A stretch of 64,000 nucleotides of DNA from Rhizobium altiplani (GCF_001542405.1 NZ_LNCD01000139.1:1-64000); one strand, 5' to 3'. Shown: positions 1-8,651, counted from the first letter of the stretch. Notes: generated from the sequence alone by a model not told the origin. Made by a program: numbers and translations.

Positions 1-1179
1 CTGTTCATCGGTTACCTGTTCGGCGTGCGCTCGGAGCGTCAGTTGGTGCGCGAGATCGAGGTCAACGTCGCCTACCGCTGGTTCTTGCGGCTGAAGCTGA
101 CGGATCCCGTGTTCGACGCCTCGACCCTGTCGCAGAACCGCCGCCGGCGCTTCAACGACACGTCGGTGGCCCAGGACATCTTTGATCATATCGTCAGCCA
201 GGCGATCGCCCACAAGCTGGTCGATGGCACGGTGCTTTACACGGATTCAACGCATCTGAAGGCGAATGCCAACAAGGGCAAATACGATCTTGCGATGATC
301 GAAAAGTCGCGGGCCGATTATTGGGCCGATCTCGACCGGGCGATCGAGGCGGAGCGGACGCTGCACGGGCAAAAGCCGCTGAAGGACAAAGAGCGTGAGC
401 CGCAGGTGAAGGAAATCAAGGTGTCGCGCACCGATCCCGACAGCGGCTACATGGTGCGCGACGGCAAGCCGAAGGGCTTCTTCTATCTCGACCACCGCAC
501 GGTCGACGGCAAGCTTGCGATCATCACCGACACCCATGTGACGCCGGCCAATGTGCATGACAGTATCGTCTATCTCGAGCGGCTCGACCGGCAGCGGGAG
601 CGGTTCGGCTTCGAGGTCGGCGCCGTCGGCCTGGATGCCGGCTATGCCACGTCCGGCATCGCCAAGGGGCTGGAGGACCGCCAGATCCTAGGCGTCACCG
701 GCTATCGCAATCCGACCCCACCCAAAGATGGCATGATGCGCAAGTCGAAGTTCGACTATGAGCCCGAGACGGACGGTTATCGCTGCCCCGAAGGCCAACT
801 GCTCGCCTATGCCACCACCGACCGCAACGGTTATCGCCACTACACATCCGACCCGGCGATCTGCCAAACCTGTCCGCTGCTCGCCTCCTGCACATCAAAC
901 ACCAAGGCGGTGCGCACCATCACCCGCCATGTCTGGGCCGATGCGCGCCAGCGCACCGACGCCAACCGCCTGACCCCTTGGGGCAAGGCAATCTATAAGC
1001 GCCGCAAGGAGACGGTCGAGCGCTCGTTTGCCGATGCCAAGCAGCTTCACGGCCATCGCTATGCCCGCTTCCGAAGTCTCACCCGTGTCGCATGCCAGTG
1101 CCTGCTGGCCGCAGCCGCCCAAAACATCAAGAAGATCGCAATGGCGCTCACCAAGCCACCCAGACCAGCCATGGCATGA
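1..1179 (+). CDS. IS1182-family transposase, 5'-truncated by window edge
   Basis: DDE transposase that cuts and joins the ends of its insertion sequence. The frame is open from the first base; the first available start inside the window is GTG at 25, but the family usually has some 60-90 more N-terminal residues, so the true start is upstream. The visible N-terminus matches the DUF772-type region (SERQLVREIEVNVAYRWF). Catalytic residues can be placed in LYTDSTHLKANA (first Asp), VGLDAGYAT (second Asp) and RRKETVERSFADAKQLHG (Glu in the family's E-x-x-F...HG context). A Cys-rich insert (CPEGQL, CQTCPLLASC) precedes the last motif, as in DDE_Tnp_1_6 proteins. No frameshift is visible, so the copy may be active. 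Confidence 0.9.
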   Translation: MFIGYLFGVRSERQLVREIEVNVAYRWFLRLKLTDPVFDASTLSQNRRRRFNDTSVAQDIFDHIVSQAIAHKLVDGTVLYTDSTHLKANANKGKYDLAMIEKSRADYWADLDRAIEAERTLHGQKPLKDKEREPQVKEIKVSRTDPDSGYMVRDGKPKGFFYLDHRTVDGKLAIITDTHVTPANVHDSIVYLERLDRQRERFGFEVGAVGLDAGYATSGIAKGLEDRQILGVTGYRNPTPPKDGMMRKSKFDYEPETDGYRCPEGQLLAYATTDRNGYRHYTSDPAICQTCPLLASCTSNTKAVRTITRHVWADARQRTDANRLTPWGKAIYKRRKETVERSFADAKQLHGHRYARFRSLTRVACQCLLAAAAQNIKKIAMALTKPPRPAMA

Positions 1180-1246
1180 GGGCCAGAGACCGCCAACTTC
1201 GCCGCGCCGCAGAACCCAACTTAAAACAACCAACGTCCAAAAAAAC

Positions 1247-1273
1247 AAACCCGCCGAAAATATCGACGGGTTT
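1247..1273 (+). terminator. Hairpin downstream of the transposase
   Basis: The arms AAACCCGCCG (1247-1256) and CGACGGGTTT (1264-1273) pair over 10 bases with one weak position around a 7-base loop. Only three T close the right arm, so it is a weak terminator by itself, but it stands directly before a stronger one. Confidence 0.5.
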
Positions 1274-1286
1274 GTCAGCGGTCTGA

Positions 1287-1313
1287 GGCGGCCGAAGGCC
1301 GCCTTTTGTTTTT
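1287..1313 (+). terminator. Rho-independent terminator after the transposase
   Basis: GGCGGCC (1287-1293), loop GAA, GGCCGCC (1297-1303), then TTTTGTTTTT (1304-1313). A perfect GC-rich stem followed by a T-run is the textbook intrinsic terminator. It would keep transposon transcription out of the PAP2 gene starting at 1380. Confidence 0.85.
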
Positions 1314-1379
1314 CCACTAGCGGTTGCTTAGACGATTCTTAAGTGAACCGGCTTTATATCGGCTCCAGCAAGGAGCCTT

Positions 1380-2315
1380 ATGATGGTGTTTCTGCCGGCT
1401 GAACGTTTCATTGTTTTCATCATCGCGACCTTGGCACTTCTTGATGCCTGCCTGTTGTTGTTGAAGGGCGTTGGCATAGACTTTGTAGGATATGCGAGCC
1501 TCATTGCTTGCGGCGCGTTCCTGGTTGCCCTTGGCCAATTTTATCGGCGTGTCCGCCACAATGACCGGATCGCGGCAGCGGCGACCGCTGCGGGTCTCTT
1601 CGTGCTCTTCACGATTGCCGGTTCTATCTTCAACTATCTGTTGTTGCCTTCCTACTTCGCGCAGATTGACGGCACGCTAACGCAGATCGACGGCATGCTT
1701 GGGTATTCCTGGCCCGCTATCGTCGAATGGGCTGCGCGCCATCCGCTGGTTGGTCTCGTGTTGTACGCGGTCTACACGAGTTCGCTGATGCAGCTGTTGG
1801 GCGTGATCCTGGTTCTTGGTTTTTCTGGAAGAACAACGAGACTGCAGCATTTTCTGCTGACGGGAGTTATCGGGGCGCTGCTGGCAATCATGTTCTGGTT
1901 TTTCTTGCCGTCGATCGGTCCCGCTGCATTCCAGCGGCTCCCTCGGCAGGTCGTCGAGGCAATGCCGCTGGCTGTTAGTCCCGCCTATGGAACGGAACTC
2001 GGCCGCGTGTTGCGCGAAGGAAGCACTTATCTGACGCCAGCCAATGTGCTCGGCCTGATCGCATTCCCTTCCTTCCACATGGTCATGGCGTGCATGTCGG
2101 TCTGCTTCCTTGCCCGTATCCGGTTCGTCTTCGTTCCAGCGGCCATCCTGAATGCGCTGATGATGCCCGCAATTCTCGTACACGGAGGGCATCATCTGGT
2201 CGATCTTGTCGGCGGTGGTGTGACCTTTGCTATCGCCTATGCACTGGCGCGATCTCTACTTGAGAAGGCGACGCCGGCGGATGCGCAAAATTCAACAATA
2301 CGGCTGGCGGACTAG
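1380..2315 (+). CDS. PAP2-superfamily membrane phosphatase (inositolphosphotransferase-like)
   Basis: A 311-residue integral membrane protein with several hydrophobic segments (about residues 8-28, 32-50, 66-90, 120-150, 155-175 and a C-terminal pair). The C-terminal half carries PAP2_3-type motifs: FPSFHMVMA (Ser/His of phosphatase motif 2) and HGGHHLVDLVGG (His and Asp of motif 3). Such proteins dephosphorylate or transfer head groups on lipid phosphates at the membrane; the substrate cannot be read from sequence. AAGGAG at 1370-1375 precedes ATG 1380 by four bases and a second ATG at 1383 by seven, so 1383 is an equally good start. Its TAG stop lies inside a CTAG shared with the stop of the convergent HIT gene. 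Confidence 0.8.
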   Translation: MMVFLPAERFIVFIIATLALLDACLLLLKGVGIDFVGYASLIACGAFLVALGQFYRRVRHNDRIAAAATAAGLFVLFTIAGSIFNYLLLPSYFAQIDGTLTQIDGMLGYSWPAIVEWAARHPLVGLVLYAVYTSSLMQLLGVILVLGFSGRTTRLQHFLLTGVIGALLAIMFWFFLPSIGPAAFQRLPRQVVEAMPLAVSPAYGTELGRVLREGSTYLTPANVLGLIAFPSFHMVMACMSVCFLARIRFVFVPAAILNALMMPAILVHGGHHLVDLVGGGVTFAIAYALARSLLEKATPADAQNSTIRLAD

Positions 2316-2737
2316 AGCTCAGCCTTAATCTTCTCCGCGTTCGCCGCGAGTACGGCATTGTCTTCCATCTGCCCGGAATGCGGACGCAGGGCCGTACCTT
2401 CATAACGCGGGATTATGTGGAAGTGCAGGTGAAAGACGGTCTGGCCGGCGGCTGCTTCGTTGAACTGGCAGACGAAGACGCCGTCGGCGTCGAAGGCTTC
2501 CTTGACGGCATTGGCGATCTTCTGGACGACGGGGATGGTCTTGGCGAGAACGGTCGGGTCCGCATCGAGCAGGTTGCGTGACGCCGCCTTGGGAAGGACA
2601 AGCACATGGCCCGGAGCCTGCGGCATCACATCCATGAAGGCGATCGTGTCGCTGTCTTCGTAAATGCGGTGCGAGGGAATTTCGCCACGCAGGATCTTGG
2701 CGAAAATGTTGTTGCTGTCGTAGGCGGCGCTGGTCAT
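2312..2737 (-). CDS. HIT family nucleotide hydrolase
   Basis: A 141-residue histidine-triad protein, likely hydrolysing AMP-linked phosphoramidates or dinucleotides. The HxHxH signature is visible in VFHLHFHIIPRY, and the N-terminal IFAKILRGEIPSHRIYEDSD is typical of bacterial HIT proteins. The start is placed at ATG 2737 because GAGGAG lies just upstream on this strand and homology begins here; an upstream in-frame start at 2794 would add a non-conserved extension overlapping the acyltransferase stop. It is the last gene of the minus-strand row RidA, GDPD, acyltransferase, HIT. Confidence 0.9.
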   Translation of the reverse strand: MTSAAYDSNNIFAKILRGEIPSHRIYEDSDTIAFMDVMPQAPGHVLVLPKAASRNLLDADPTVLAKTIPVVQKIANAVKEAFDADGVFVCQFNEAAAGQTVFHLHFHIIPRYEGTALRPHSGQMEDNAVLAANAEKIKAEL

Positions 2738-2790
2738 ACGAACTCTCCTCGTTGCTGCTGTGATCGCGTAGCGCGGCAGGGGCGAAAGCG

Positions 2791-3981
2791 TCAATCCTCC
2801 TGCTGGCGCTCGCCCTTTCGAAACGGGCTGTGCTCCGTCAGGATCTCGTTCATGTGCTCTACGTCGTCACGCTCGCGCTCGAGATAGTCGGCTATCGCCC
2901 GCCGCAACCCAGCATGAGCAACATAATGCGCAGAGTGAGTTGTCACCGGCAGGTAACCTCGTGCCAGCTTGTGCTCGCCCTGGGCGCCGGCTTCCACCCG
3001 TTTGAGGCCTTTCGCCAATGCAAAGTCGACTGCCTGATGATAGCAGACTTCGAAATGCAGGAACGGATGGTCCTCGATGCAGCCCCAATGACGGCCATAA
3101 AGCGTATCGCCGCCGATGAAGTTGATCGCACCGGCAATATAGCGACCGTCACGCTTCGCCATGACGAGCAGGATGTCATCGGGCATGCGCTCGCCGATCA
3201 GCGAGTAGAACTTGCGCGTCAGGTAAGGCCGGCCCCATTTTCGGCCGCCCGTGTCCATATAGAATTCGAAGAACTGATCCCAGATCCGTTCTGTCAGATC
3301 GCGACCGGTCAGCCAATCAATTTCAATGCCCTGTTCGAGTGCGGTGCGGCGTTCCTTGCGAAGTGCTTTGCGCTTGCGCGACGCGAGCGTTTCCAGAAAC
3401 TCATCGTGATTGGCGTAGCCATCGTTGATGAAGTGGAACTGCTGATCCGTCCTGTGCAGGTAGTCCTCATCTTCGAAGATGCCGATCTCGTCTTCGGGCA
3501 CGAATGTGATGTGGGCGGAAGAGATGCCAAGCCGGCGCACGACCTCCTTGAGGCTCTCGGCAATGGCGTGCTGGATCGGCAGGCGCAGCAGACCTTCGGC
3601 GACAAGCAGGCGCGGGCCGGTCGCAGGGGTAAAGGGGATGGAGCATTGCAGCTTCGGATAGTAGCGTCCGCCGGCTCGTTCGAAAGCATCGGCCCAGCCG
3701 TGGTCGAAAACATATTCTCCCTGGCTGTGGTTCTTGAGATAACCGGGCAGGGCGCCGATGAGTTCGCCTTTGTCGGTTTCCAATAGAAGATGATGACCCA
3801 TCCAGCCGGTTTGTGCGGTCGCCGAACCTGATTCCTCCAGCGAAGACAGGAAAGCATGCGACACGAACGGATTGTAGGCGAGAACGCTGCCTTTGCGGGA
3901 GGCCCCGGAAAGCTGAGACCAGCTCTCCGGGGAAATCGCGGTGAAAGACCGCTCGATGCGGATTGAAAGTTCGTCTGTCAT
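2791..3981 (-). CDS. GNAT/FemAB-like acyltransferase (COG3146-type)
   Basis: A 396-residue protein resembling the COG3146 (DUF482) group of predicted N-acyltransferases related to FemAB peptidoglycan enzymes. The recognisable blocks are FDHGWADAFERAGGRYYPKL, the basic RKRKALRKERR near residue 205, and the C-terminal FEVCYHQAVDFALAKGL / EAGAQGEHKLARGY segment, a hallmark of the group. The acceptor substrate is unknown. ATG 3981 has only a weak ribosome site. The gap to the next gene (HIT) is 53 bases and to the preceding GDPD gene 78 bases, so cotranscription is possible. Confidence 0.8.
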   Translation of the reverse strand: MTDELSIRIERSFTAISPESWSQLSGASRKGSVLAYNPFVSHAFLSSLEESGSATAQTGWMGHHLLLETDKGELIGALPGYLKNHSQGEYVFDHGWADAFERAGGRYYPKLQCSIPFTPATGPRLLVAEGLLRLPIQHAIAESLKEVVRRLGISSAHITFVPEDEIGIFEDEDYLHRTDQQFHFINDGYANHDEFLETLASRKRKALRKERRTALEQGIEIDWLTGRDLTERIWDQFFEFYMDTGGRKWGRPYLTRKFYSLIGERMPDDILLVMAKRDGRYIAGAINFIGGDTLYGRHWGCIEDHPFLHFEVCYHQAVDFALAKGLKRVEAGAQGEHKLARGYLPVTTHSAHYVAHAGLRRAIADYLERERDDVEHMNEILTEHSPFRKGERQQED

Positions 3982-4059
3982 GGAGCGAATGCGAGACCGT
4001 TTGGGAGGAGAATAGGGCTCACCAACAGTCTGAGCATGATCTTGTCCAAAAAGCGAGCG

Positions 4060-4779
4060 TCAAACCGAAACGCGCGGATCGAATCCTTCGAACGTCATCT
4101 GATCGGCATTCTCGAAGGTATGCTTTCGCCCCTTTTCGTCGCGGACGGTCCAGGTGATGACAACCATGCCCTTTTCGCGCTGGGCGGTTATGAACGGGTT
4201 CGGCAGGTCGGCGACGAAATAGGAAATGAAGTCAAGGCCGAGTTTAATCGCCTTTTCATGCACTTCGAATTCTTCCGGCTTGTTGCCGCCTGCCGTCAGC
4301 CCGAGAGGATAGGGGGCATTGAGCGCCTTCAGATCGCGAAGCAGCCAGTGGTCGAAGCTCATGAGGGCGACCTTGCCTTCATAGCCTTCAAGCACTTCGA
4401 GAACTGCTTCGGCAAAGCCCTCGTCATCGGCCTCGCGGCCTTTCAGCTCGATGACCAAGGGAACCTGACCCTTCACGAGATCGAGCAGCTGCCGCAGCGT
4501 CGGGATCTTGTCGGTCGTCCCGCCGACGGAGATGAGACCGAGCTCCTTGGACGTGCGTTCGCGCACGTCTCCCTTCAGATTGCACAGACGCTCCAAATCC
4601 TCGTCATGGAAGACAACAGGAACGCCGTCGGACGCATAGTGCAGATCGCACTCGATCGCGAATCCTGCATCGACTGCGCGCGTGAAGGCGGAGAGTGTGT
4701 TTTCCCAGACCGTCTTGTTGAGGTCATGATAGCCGCGATGGGCGACCGGTTGCTCCTTGAGCCATGCTGCTGAGGTCAT
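4060..4779 (-). CDS. Glycerophosphodiester phosphodiesterase
   Basis: A 239-residue GDPD-family hydrolase splitting glycerophosphodiesters into glycerol 3-phosphate and an alcohol. The N-terminal AHRGYHDLNKTVWENT holds the first catalytic His and Glu-Asn pair; ECDLHYASDGVPVVFHDEDL holds the metal-binding Glu/Asp and the second His; VIELKG is a third conserved metal-ligand block. No signal peptide is seen, so it is cytoplasmic. Its ATG overlaps the RidA stop by one base (TGATG arrangement), pointing to translational coupling. It may recycle membrane lipid head groups. Confidence 0.9.
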   Translation of the reverse strand: MTSAAWLKEQPVAHRGYHDLNKTVWENTLSAFTRAVDAGFAIECDLHYASDGVPVVFHDEDLERLCNLKGDVRERTSKELGLISVGGTTDKIPTLRQLLDLVKGQVPLVIELKGREADDEGFAEAVLEVLEGYEGKVALMSFDHWLLRDLKALNAPYPLGLTAGGNKPEEFEVHEKAIKLGLDFISYFVADLPNPFITAQREKGMVVITWTVRDEKGRKHTFENADQMTFEGFDPRVSV

Positions 4780-5246
4780 CAGGCAATTTCCACGATCGCA
4801 TCGATTTCGACAGCGGCGTTCATCGGCAACGCGGCCATGCCGACGGCGGCGCGCGCATGCTTTCCGGTCTCGCCAAGCACGCCTGCAATCAGGTTGGAGG
4901 CGCCATTGATGACGAGATGCTGTTCGACGAAATCAGGAGTTGAGGCCACGAAGCCGTTGAGCTTGATGACGCGCTTGATGCGACCGAGATCGCCGCCGAG
5001 GGCAGCGCTTGCTTGGGCGAGGATGTTGATGGCGCAGAGTTCCGCGGCGCGCTGGCCGGTTGCGACGTCTACATTCTTGCCCAGGTGACCGAGAACAGCA
5101 ATCTCTCCGCCCTCGAGCGGCAGCTGTCCGGAGATGTAGAGAAGGTTCCCGCTGATGACGTAGGGGACGTAGTTGGCGGCCGGTGCAGCAGCCTCAGGCA
5201 GGGATATCCCCATTTCTTTCAGGCGCGCAGCGATTTGATCGGGCAT
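4779..5246 (-). CDS. RidA family protein (YjgF/YER057c/UK114-type)
   Basis: A 155-residue member of the RidA family, whose best-studied members hydrolyse reactive enamine/imine intermediates from PLP enzymes. Features are YVISGNLLYISGQLPLEGG near residue 35 and the C-terminal HARAAVGMAALPMNAAVEIDAIVEIA. The longer RutC-like form with TGQRAAELCAINILAQA is typical of an alphaproteobacterial subgroup in which the classical active-site Arg is not obvious, so deaminase activity is uncertain. ATG 5246 is chosen because GGAGAGG lies upstream; ATG 5270 has no such site. First gene of the minus-strand row. Confidence 0.88.
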   Translation of the reverse strand: MPDQIAARLKEMGISLPEAAAPAANYVPYVISGNLLYISGQLPLEGGEIAVLGHLGKNVDVATGQRAAELCAINILAQASAALGGDLGRIKRVIKLNGFVASTPDFVEQHLVINGASNLIAGVLGETGKHARAAVGMAALPMNAAVEIDAIVEIA

Positions 5247-5383
5247 TTTCCTCTCCGCTTTTATTGTCAATAGTTCTAAAATTATGCATCAAGGCTTGGA
5301 ATCTGCTTTGTGACATTTTCGAGCCTCGATTTGGCCGAAAGCGTTCTTATAACATTGCAGGCGAGTCCAACAGGAGATTGTCA

Positions 5384-6220
5384 ATGTTCCGATCGAGTCT
5401 TGCCGCACTTCTTCTGGCGAGCGTTTCGACGACCGTCCATGCGGCCGCGCCGGTAACGAGTGCGGCGATCGCGACTGGCCTCGTTGCTCACCGGGCGGTC
5501 TACGATCTGGAATTGAAGGATGCCTCCGAGCGCTCCGGCATTTCGGGCATGTCGGGCCGCATGGTTTATGAGTTCGACGGCAATTACTGCACGGGCTTCA
5601 CCACTAACTTCCGTTTCGTGACCCAGATCGATACGGGCGATGCCGTCCGCGTCAGCGACCAGCAGACAAAGACCTTCGAGAACCTCAAGGACCGCCGGTT
5701 CACCTTCGACACCAAATCCTTCACCGACGACCAGCTCGACAAGGAGGTTAACGGTGCCGCGCAGGACCAGGCTGAAGGTGTCAAAGTTGCCTTAACCCAG
5801 CCGACCAGCAAGGAGTTGCAGCTGGCGGCAAGCCGGTTCCCGACGGAACATATGCTGGACGTGATCCAAAACGCCAAGGCTGGCAAGCGCCTGTTCGAGG
5901 CGCGCGTCTTTGACGGCTCGGACGATGGAGACAAGGCGTTGGTGACGACGACGGTGGTCGGAAAGCAGGTGGCGCCCGCAACCGACGAGGCCGATGCGGG
6001 CAATGCTGGCGCCTTCTCGAAGGCAGCCTTCTGGCCGGTCACGATCTCGTATTTCAACGAGAATACGAAGACGGACGCTTTGCCGGTCTACCGTATGTCG
6101 TTCAAGCTCTATGAAAATGGCATCACGCGTGATCTGACGATGGACTATGGCGATTTTGTATTGAGCGGCAGGCTTGCGAAGCTCGAACTGCTCGACAGCA
6201 AATCGGCTGCCTGCAAATAA
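5384..6220 (+). CDS. eipB: Cell envelope integrity protein EipB (DUF1849)
   Basis: A 278-residue periplasmic protein of the EipB/DUF1849 family, described in Brucella as a beta-spiral protein needed for envelope integrity. A signal peptide is visible (MFRSSLAALLLASVSTTVHA, cleavage about residue 20). The mature part starts VAHRAVYDLEL, has the family Cys in FDGNYCTGFTT and a C-terminal Cys in KSAACK that could form the family disulfide. ATG 5384 is preceded by CAGGAG at 5371-5376; the frame is open further upstream but that stretch runs over the RidA promoter and lacks homology. Divergent from ridA and followed by a minus-strand hypothetical gene. Confidence 0.9.
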   Translation: MFRSSLAALLLASVSTTVHAAAPVTSAAIATGLVAHRAVYDLELKDASERSGISGMSGRMVYEFDGNYCTGFTTNFRFVTQIDTGDAVRVSDQQTKTFENLKDRRFTFDTKSFTDDQLDKEVNGAAQDQAEGVKVALTQPTSKELQLAASRFPTEHMLDVIQNAKAGKRLFEARVFDGSDDGDKALVTTTVVGKQVAPATDEADAGNAGAFSKAAFWPVTISYFNENTKTDALPVYRMSFKLYENGITRDLTMDYGDFVLSGRLAKLELLDSKSAACK

Positions 6221-6325
6221 CCGGAATGTAGCAAGTGCAACAAGCAGGACATCCCTACCTAAACTCGCACTTCATGGACTTTGTCGCGGGCTGAAGGTTC
6301 GATTTCCCAGCTTGAACGGGCCTGC

Positions 6326-6634
6326 TCAGTCTGAAACAGGCGCGCTTTGAACAACCTCTAGAACGTCACGCGTCCGTGTGGCGCGTGAGCCCCATGTGAC
6401 ATCGAATTCTTGGCCCGGCGATCGCATCGCGGCGTTCGCTGCCTCCAAACTAGAGAATTCATAGAAGGCAGTGTGCTTCGAGGGATTTGTTCGGCTCCAA
6501 GCGCGCCACGCGTGGAGTGCCCCAAAAGCGCGTAATGCGTCTGGCATATGGCGATCATACCATTCGTCGAAAGGCGCTCGGTCCGCTTCGTTAGGAATAT
6601 CTGCCTGCACTATTAACAGCGCTAGAGTGGACAT
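6326..6634 (-). CDS. Conserved small hypothetical protein, dimeric alpha-beta barrel-like
   Basis: A 102-residue protein without signal peptide. The pattern MSTLALLIVQADIPNEADRA followed by FDEWYDRHMPDALRAFGA, TAFYEFSSLEAANAAM and WGSRATRTRDVLEVV resembles small EthD/ABM-like ferredoxin-fold proteins, where a strand, a helix with Glu-Trp-Tyr and His-Pro-type residues and a final strand build a dimer. No function is assigned. A purine-rich stretch (AAGGGACGG on this strand) precedes ATG 6634. It stands alone between convergent eipB and the divergent pentapeptide gene. Confidence 0.6.
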   Translation of the reverse strand: MSTLALLIVQADIPNEADRAPFDEWYDRHMPDALRAFGALHAWRAWSRTNPSKHTAFYEFSSLEAANAAMRSPGQEFDVTWGSRATRTRDVLEVVQSAPVSD

Positions 6635-6906
6635 TTTCCGTCCCTTCTCAGATCGCGCATGACAGGGCGCTCGCCGCTAAGCATATAGGAGATCCGCACG
6701 GTTCGCGACAACGCTCTATCGCATTGCCTCCGAACCTTCGACGAACGCTTGGACACGGCTTTGAGCAGCAATTTTTTATGGCATTCGCTGTCTAGTTTCG
6801 CAAATAACCGCCACGAATGCGCACGCCGACGATTGTCGCTAAGTAAACCCTCTCTATGCTAATAATTCGAAAGGCGCGCTGATTTGGGCGCTAGAGTCGG
6901 ATTGGA

Positions 6907-7632
6907 GTGAGAATCTTGACGATGCGGCATGGTGTTTTGAGTGGCGGACTCTATGGTATTTCAACGGGACTGGTTGCGCTGACGTTGTTCGTGAGCCCTC
7001 CGGCCCTCGCTGCAGATTGCGGCAGCACGCCGGCGGCAGGAGTTAATTGGAGTGAATGCACCAAGAGGAATCTCATGTTGCAAGGGAGCGACTTCCAGGG
7101 TGCCAACCTGGGAGATGCCGATCTCAGCCTGACCAATCTCAGCCACACCAACCTGACCGGAGCGAATTTCGAGAAGGCAACACTAGTGCGGGCATGGTTT
7201 ACGGGAGCGCAGGCCGGCAAGGCGAACTTCTCGAAAATCGAGGCCTATCGATCCGGCTTCGAGAACGTCTTCGCAGAAGGAGCGTCGTTCGCCGGCGCGG
7301 AACTCCAACGCTCCAATTTCAATGGTGCAAAGCTCAGTGGTGCGAATTTTGAGAAGGCCGAACTTGGCCGCGCAAGTTTTGACCGAGCCGTTCTAACGGG
7401 CGCACGGTTCTCGCTCGCCAATCTATCTCGCGCTGACCTCAGCGAGGCAACATTTGAAGGACCGGTGGCGTTCGATCGCGCCTTCATGTTTCTGACGCGG
7501 ATCGAAGGGCTTGATTTGTCCGCCGCGACTGGTCTCGAGCAGGCTCAGGTCGATCTTGCCTGCGGGGATGCCAAGACCAAGTTGCCCGCCGGTCTCTCCG
7601 CGCCGACAAGCTGGCCCTGCGAGTCCGATTGA
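6907..7632 (+). CDS. Exported pentapeptide-repeat protein
   Basis: A 241-residue protein whose residues 55-195 are built from A(D/N)LXX-type pentapeptide repeats (for example ANLGDADLSLTNLSHTNLTG and GANFEKAELGRASF), predicting a right-handed quadrilateral beta-helix. A signal peptide is apparent (hydrophobic stretch ending SPPALAADCG), so it probably acts in the periplasm, unlike the DNA-gyrase-mimic Qnr class. Cys residues occur at the mature N-terminus, in the first repeats and near the C-terminus (DLACGDAK, SWPCESD), possibly for disulfides. The start is uncertain: GTG 6907, TTG 6916 (GGAG at 6904 well spaced) or ATG 6922 all give a signal peptide. Confidence 0.75.
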   Translation: MRILTMRHGVLSGGLYGISTGLVALTLFVSPPALAADCGSTPAAGVNWSECTKRNLMLQGSDFQGANLGDADLSLTNLSHTNLTGANFEKATLVRAWFTGAQAGKANFSKIEAYRSGFENVFAEGASFAGAELQRSNFNGAKLSGANFEKAELGRASFDRAVLTGARFSLANLSRADLSEATFEGPVAFDRAFMFLTRIEGLDLSAATGLEQAQVDLACGDAKTKLPAGLSAPTSWPCESD

Positions 7633-7822
7633 CGCTTGGCGCGGTGGTGGACGCCAAGGGCCTGCCGGTCCATCCTCTCCACCCCACGCCGGCTGCCGGC
7701 TCCGAATGTCGCTTTTTTCGCAGGAAGCCTTGATTTTCTGCGGAAGGGAGGGTAAGGCCACCCGCATTCCACACGTAAGGCATGGGATGGTCCGGGAGAA
7801 ATCCGGATTGTTCCGCCCGGTG

Positions 7823-7841
7823 GCATCCTCGAAGAGGGTGC
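7823..7841 (+). promoter_or_regulatory. Hairpin in the rpsB leader
   Basis: GCATCCTC (7823-7830), loop GAA, GAGGGTGC (7834-7841): all eight positions pair, one as G-U. It ends 42 bases before the rpsB ATG, within the likely mRNA leader. rpsB leaders in other bacteria bind S2 and repress translation; whether this hairpin does so is inference. Confidence 0.45.
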
Positions 7842-7883
7842 TGTTAGCCTTGCGGAGGTTCAACCGGAAAAGGATAACAAGGC

Positions 7884-8651
7884 ATGGCATTGCCCGATTT
7901 TTCTATGCGCCAGCTCCTCGAAGCAGGCGTCCACTTCGGCCACCAGACGCACCGCTGGAACCCGAAGATGAAGCCGTACATTTTCGGCGATCGTAACAAC
8001 ATCCACATCATCGACTTGGCTCAGACCGTTCCGATGCTGTCGCGCGCCCTGCAGGTTGTCTCCGACACCGTTGCTCGTGGCGGCCGCGTTCTCTTCGTCG
8101 GCACCAAGCGCCAGGCTTCCGAGCTGATCGCTGACTCGGCCAAGCGTTCCGCTCAGTACTATGTCAACTCGCGTTGGCTCGGCGGCATGATGACCAACTG
8201 GAAGACGATCTCCAACTCGATCCAGCGCCTGCGTAAGCTCGACGAAATCCTGTCTTCGGAACAGTCCGGCTACAACAAGAAAGAGCGCCTGAACCTCGAG
8301 CGCGAGCGCGAAAAGCTCGACAAGGCTCTCGGTGGTATCAAGGACATGGGCGGCACGCCGGACCTGATGTTCATCATCGACACCAACAAGGAAAAGATCG
8401 CGATCGACGAAGCCAAGCGCCTCGGCATCCCGGTTGTCGCAATCATCGACTCGAACTGCGATCCTGATCTGATCGACTATCCGATCCCGGGCAACGACGA
8501 CGCCTCGCGCGCCATCGCTCTCTACTGCGACCTGATCGCACGCGCTGCCATCGACGGTATCGCTCGCCAGCAGAGCTCGTCGGGCCGCGATCTCGGCGCA
8601 TCGATCGAAGCTCCGGTTGAGCCGGCGCTCGAAGGCGAAGCCGAAGCCTGA
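7884..8651 (+). CDS. rpsB: 30S ribosomal protein S2
   Basis: Primary component of the small ribosomal subunit needed for S1 docking. The 255-residue protein begins MALPDFSMRQLLEAGVHFGH and contains VLFVGTKRQA, YYVNSRWLGGMMTNWKT and NSNCDPDLIDYPIPGND-type S2 signatures; it has a short acidic C-terminal tail (EPALEGEAEA) common in this order. ATG 7884 follows AAGG with suitable spacing. It opens the rpsB-tsf-pyrH-frr cluster. No odd features. Confidence 0.98.
   Translation: MALPDFSMRQLLEAGVHFGHQTHRWNPKMKPYIFGDRNNIHIIDLAQTVPMLSRALQVVSDTVARGGRVLFVGTKRQASELIADSAKRSAQYYVNSRWLGGMMTNWKTISNSIQRLRKLDEILSSEQSGYNKKERLNLEREREKLDKALGGIKDMGGTPDLMFIIDTNKEKIAIDEAKRLGIPVVAIIDSNCDPDLIDYPIPGNDDASRAIALYCDLIARAAIDGIARQQSSSGRDLGASIEAPVEPALEGEAEA

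Larger units (their letters stand above)
1..1313 (+). mobile_element. Right part of an IS1182-type insertion sequence (5' part outside window)
   Basis: The element is represented by a transposase frame open from base 1 to 1179 and a short non-coding tail with two hairpins. The left end lies outside the window. The right boundary is not proven: the tail up to the terminator near 1313 is assumed to belong to the element because the next gene has its own upstream region from about 1320. I did not recognise a terminal inverted repeat with certainty, since the partner end is not visible. Confidence 0.6.
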
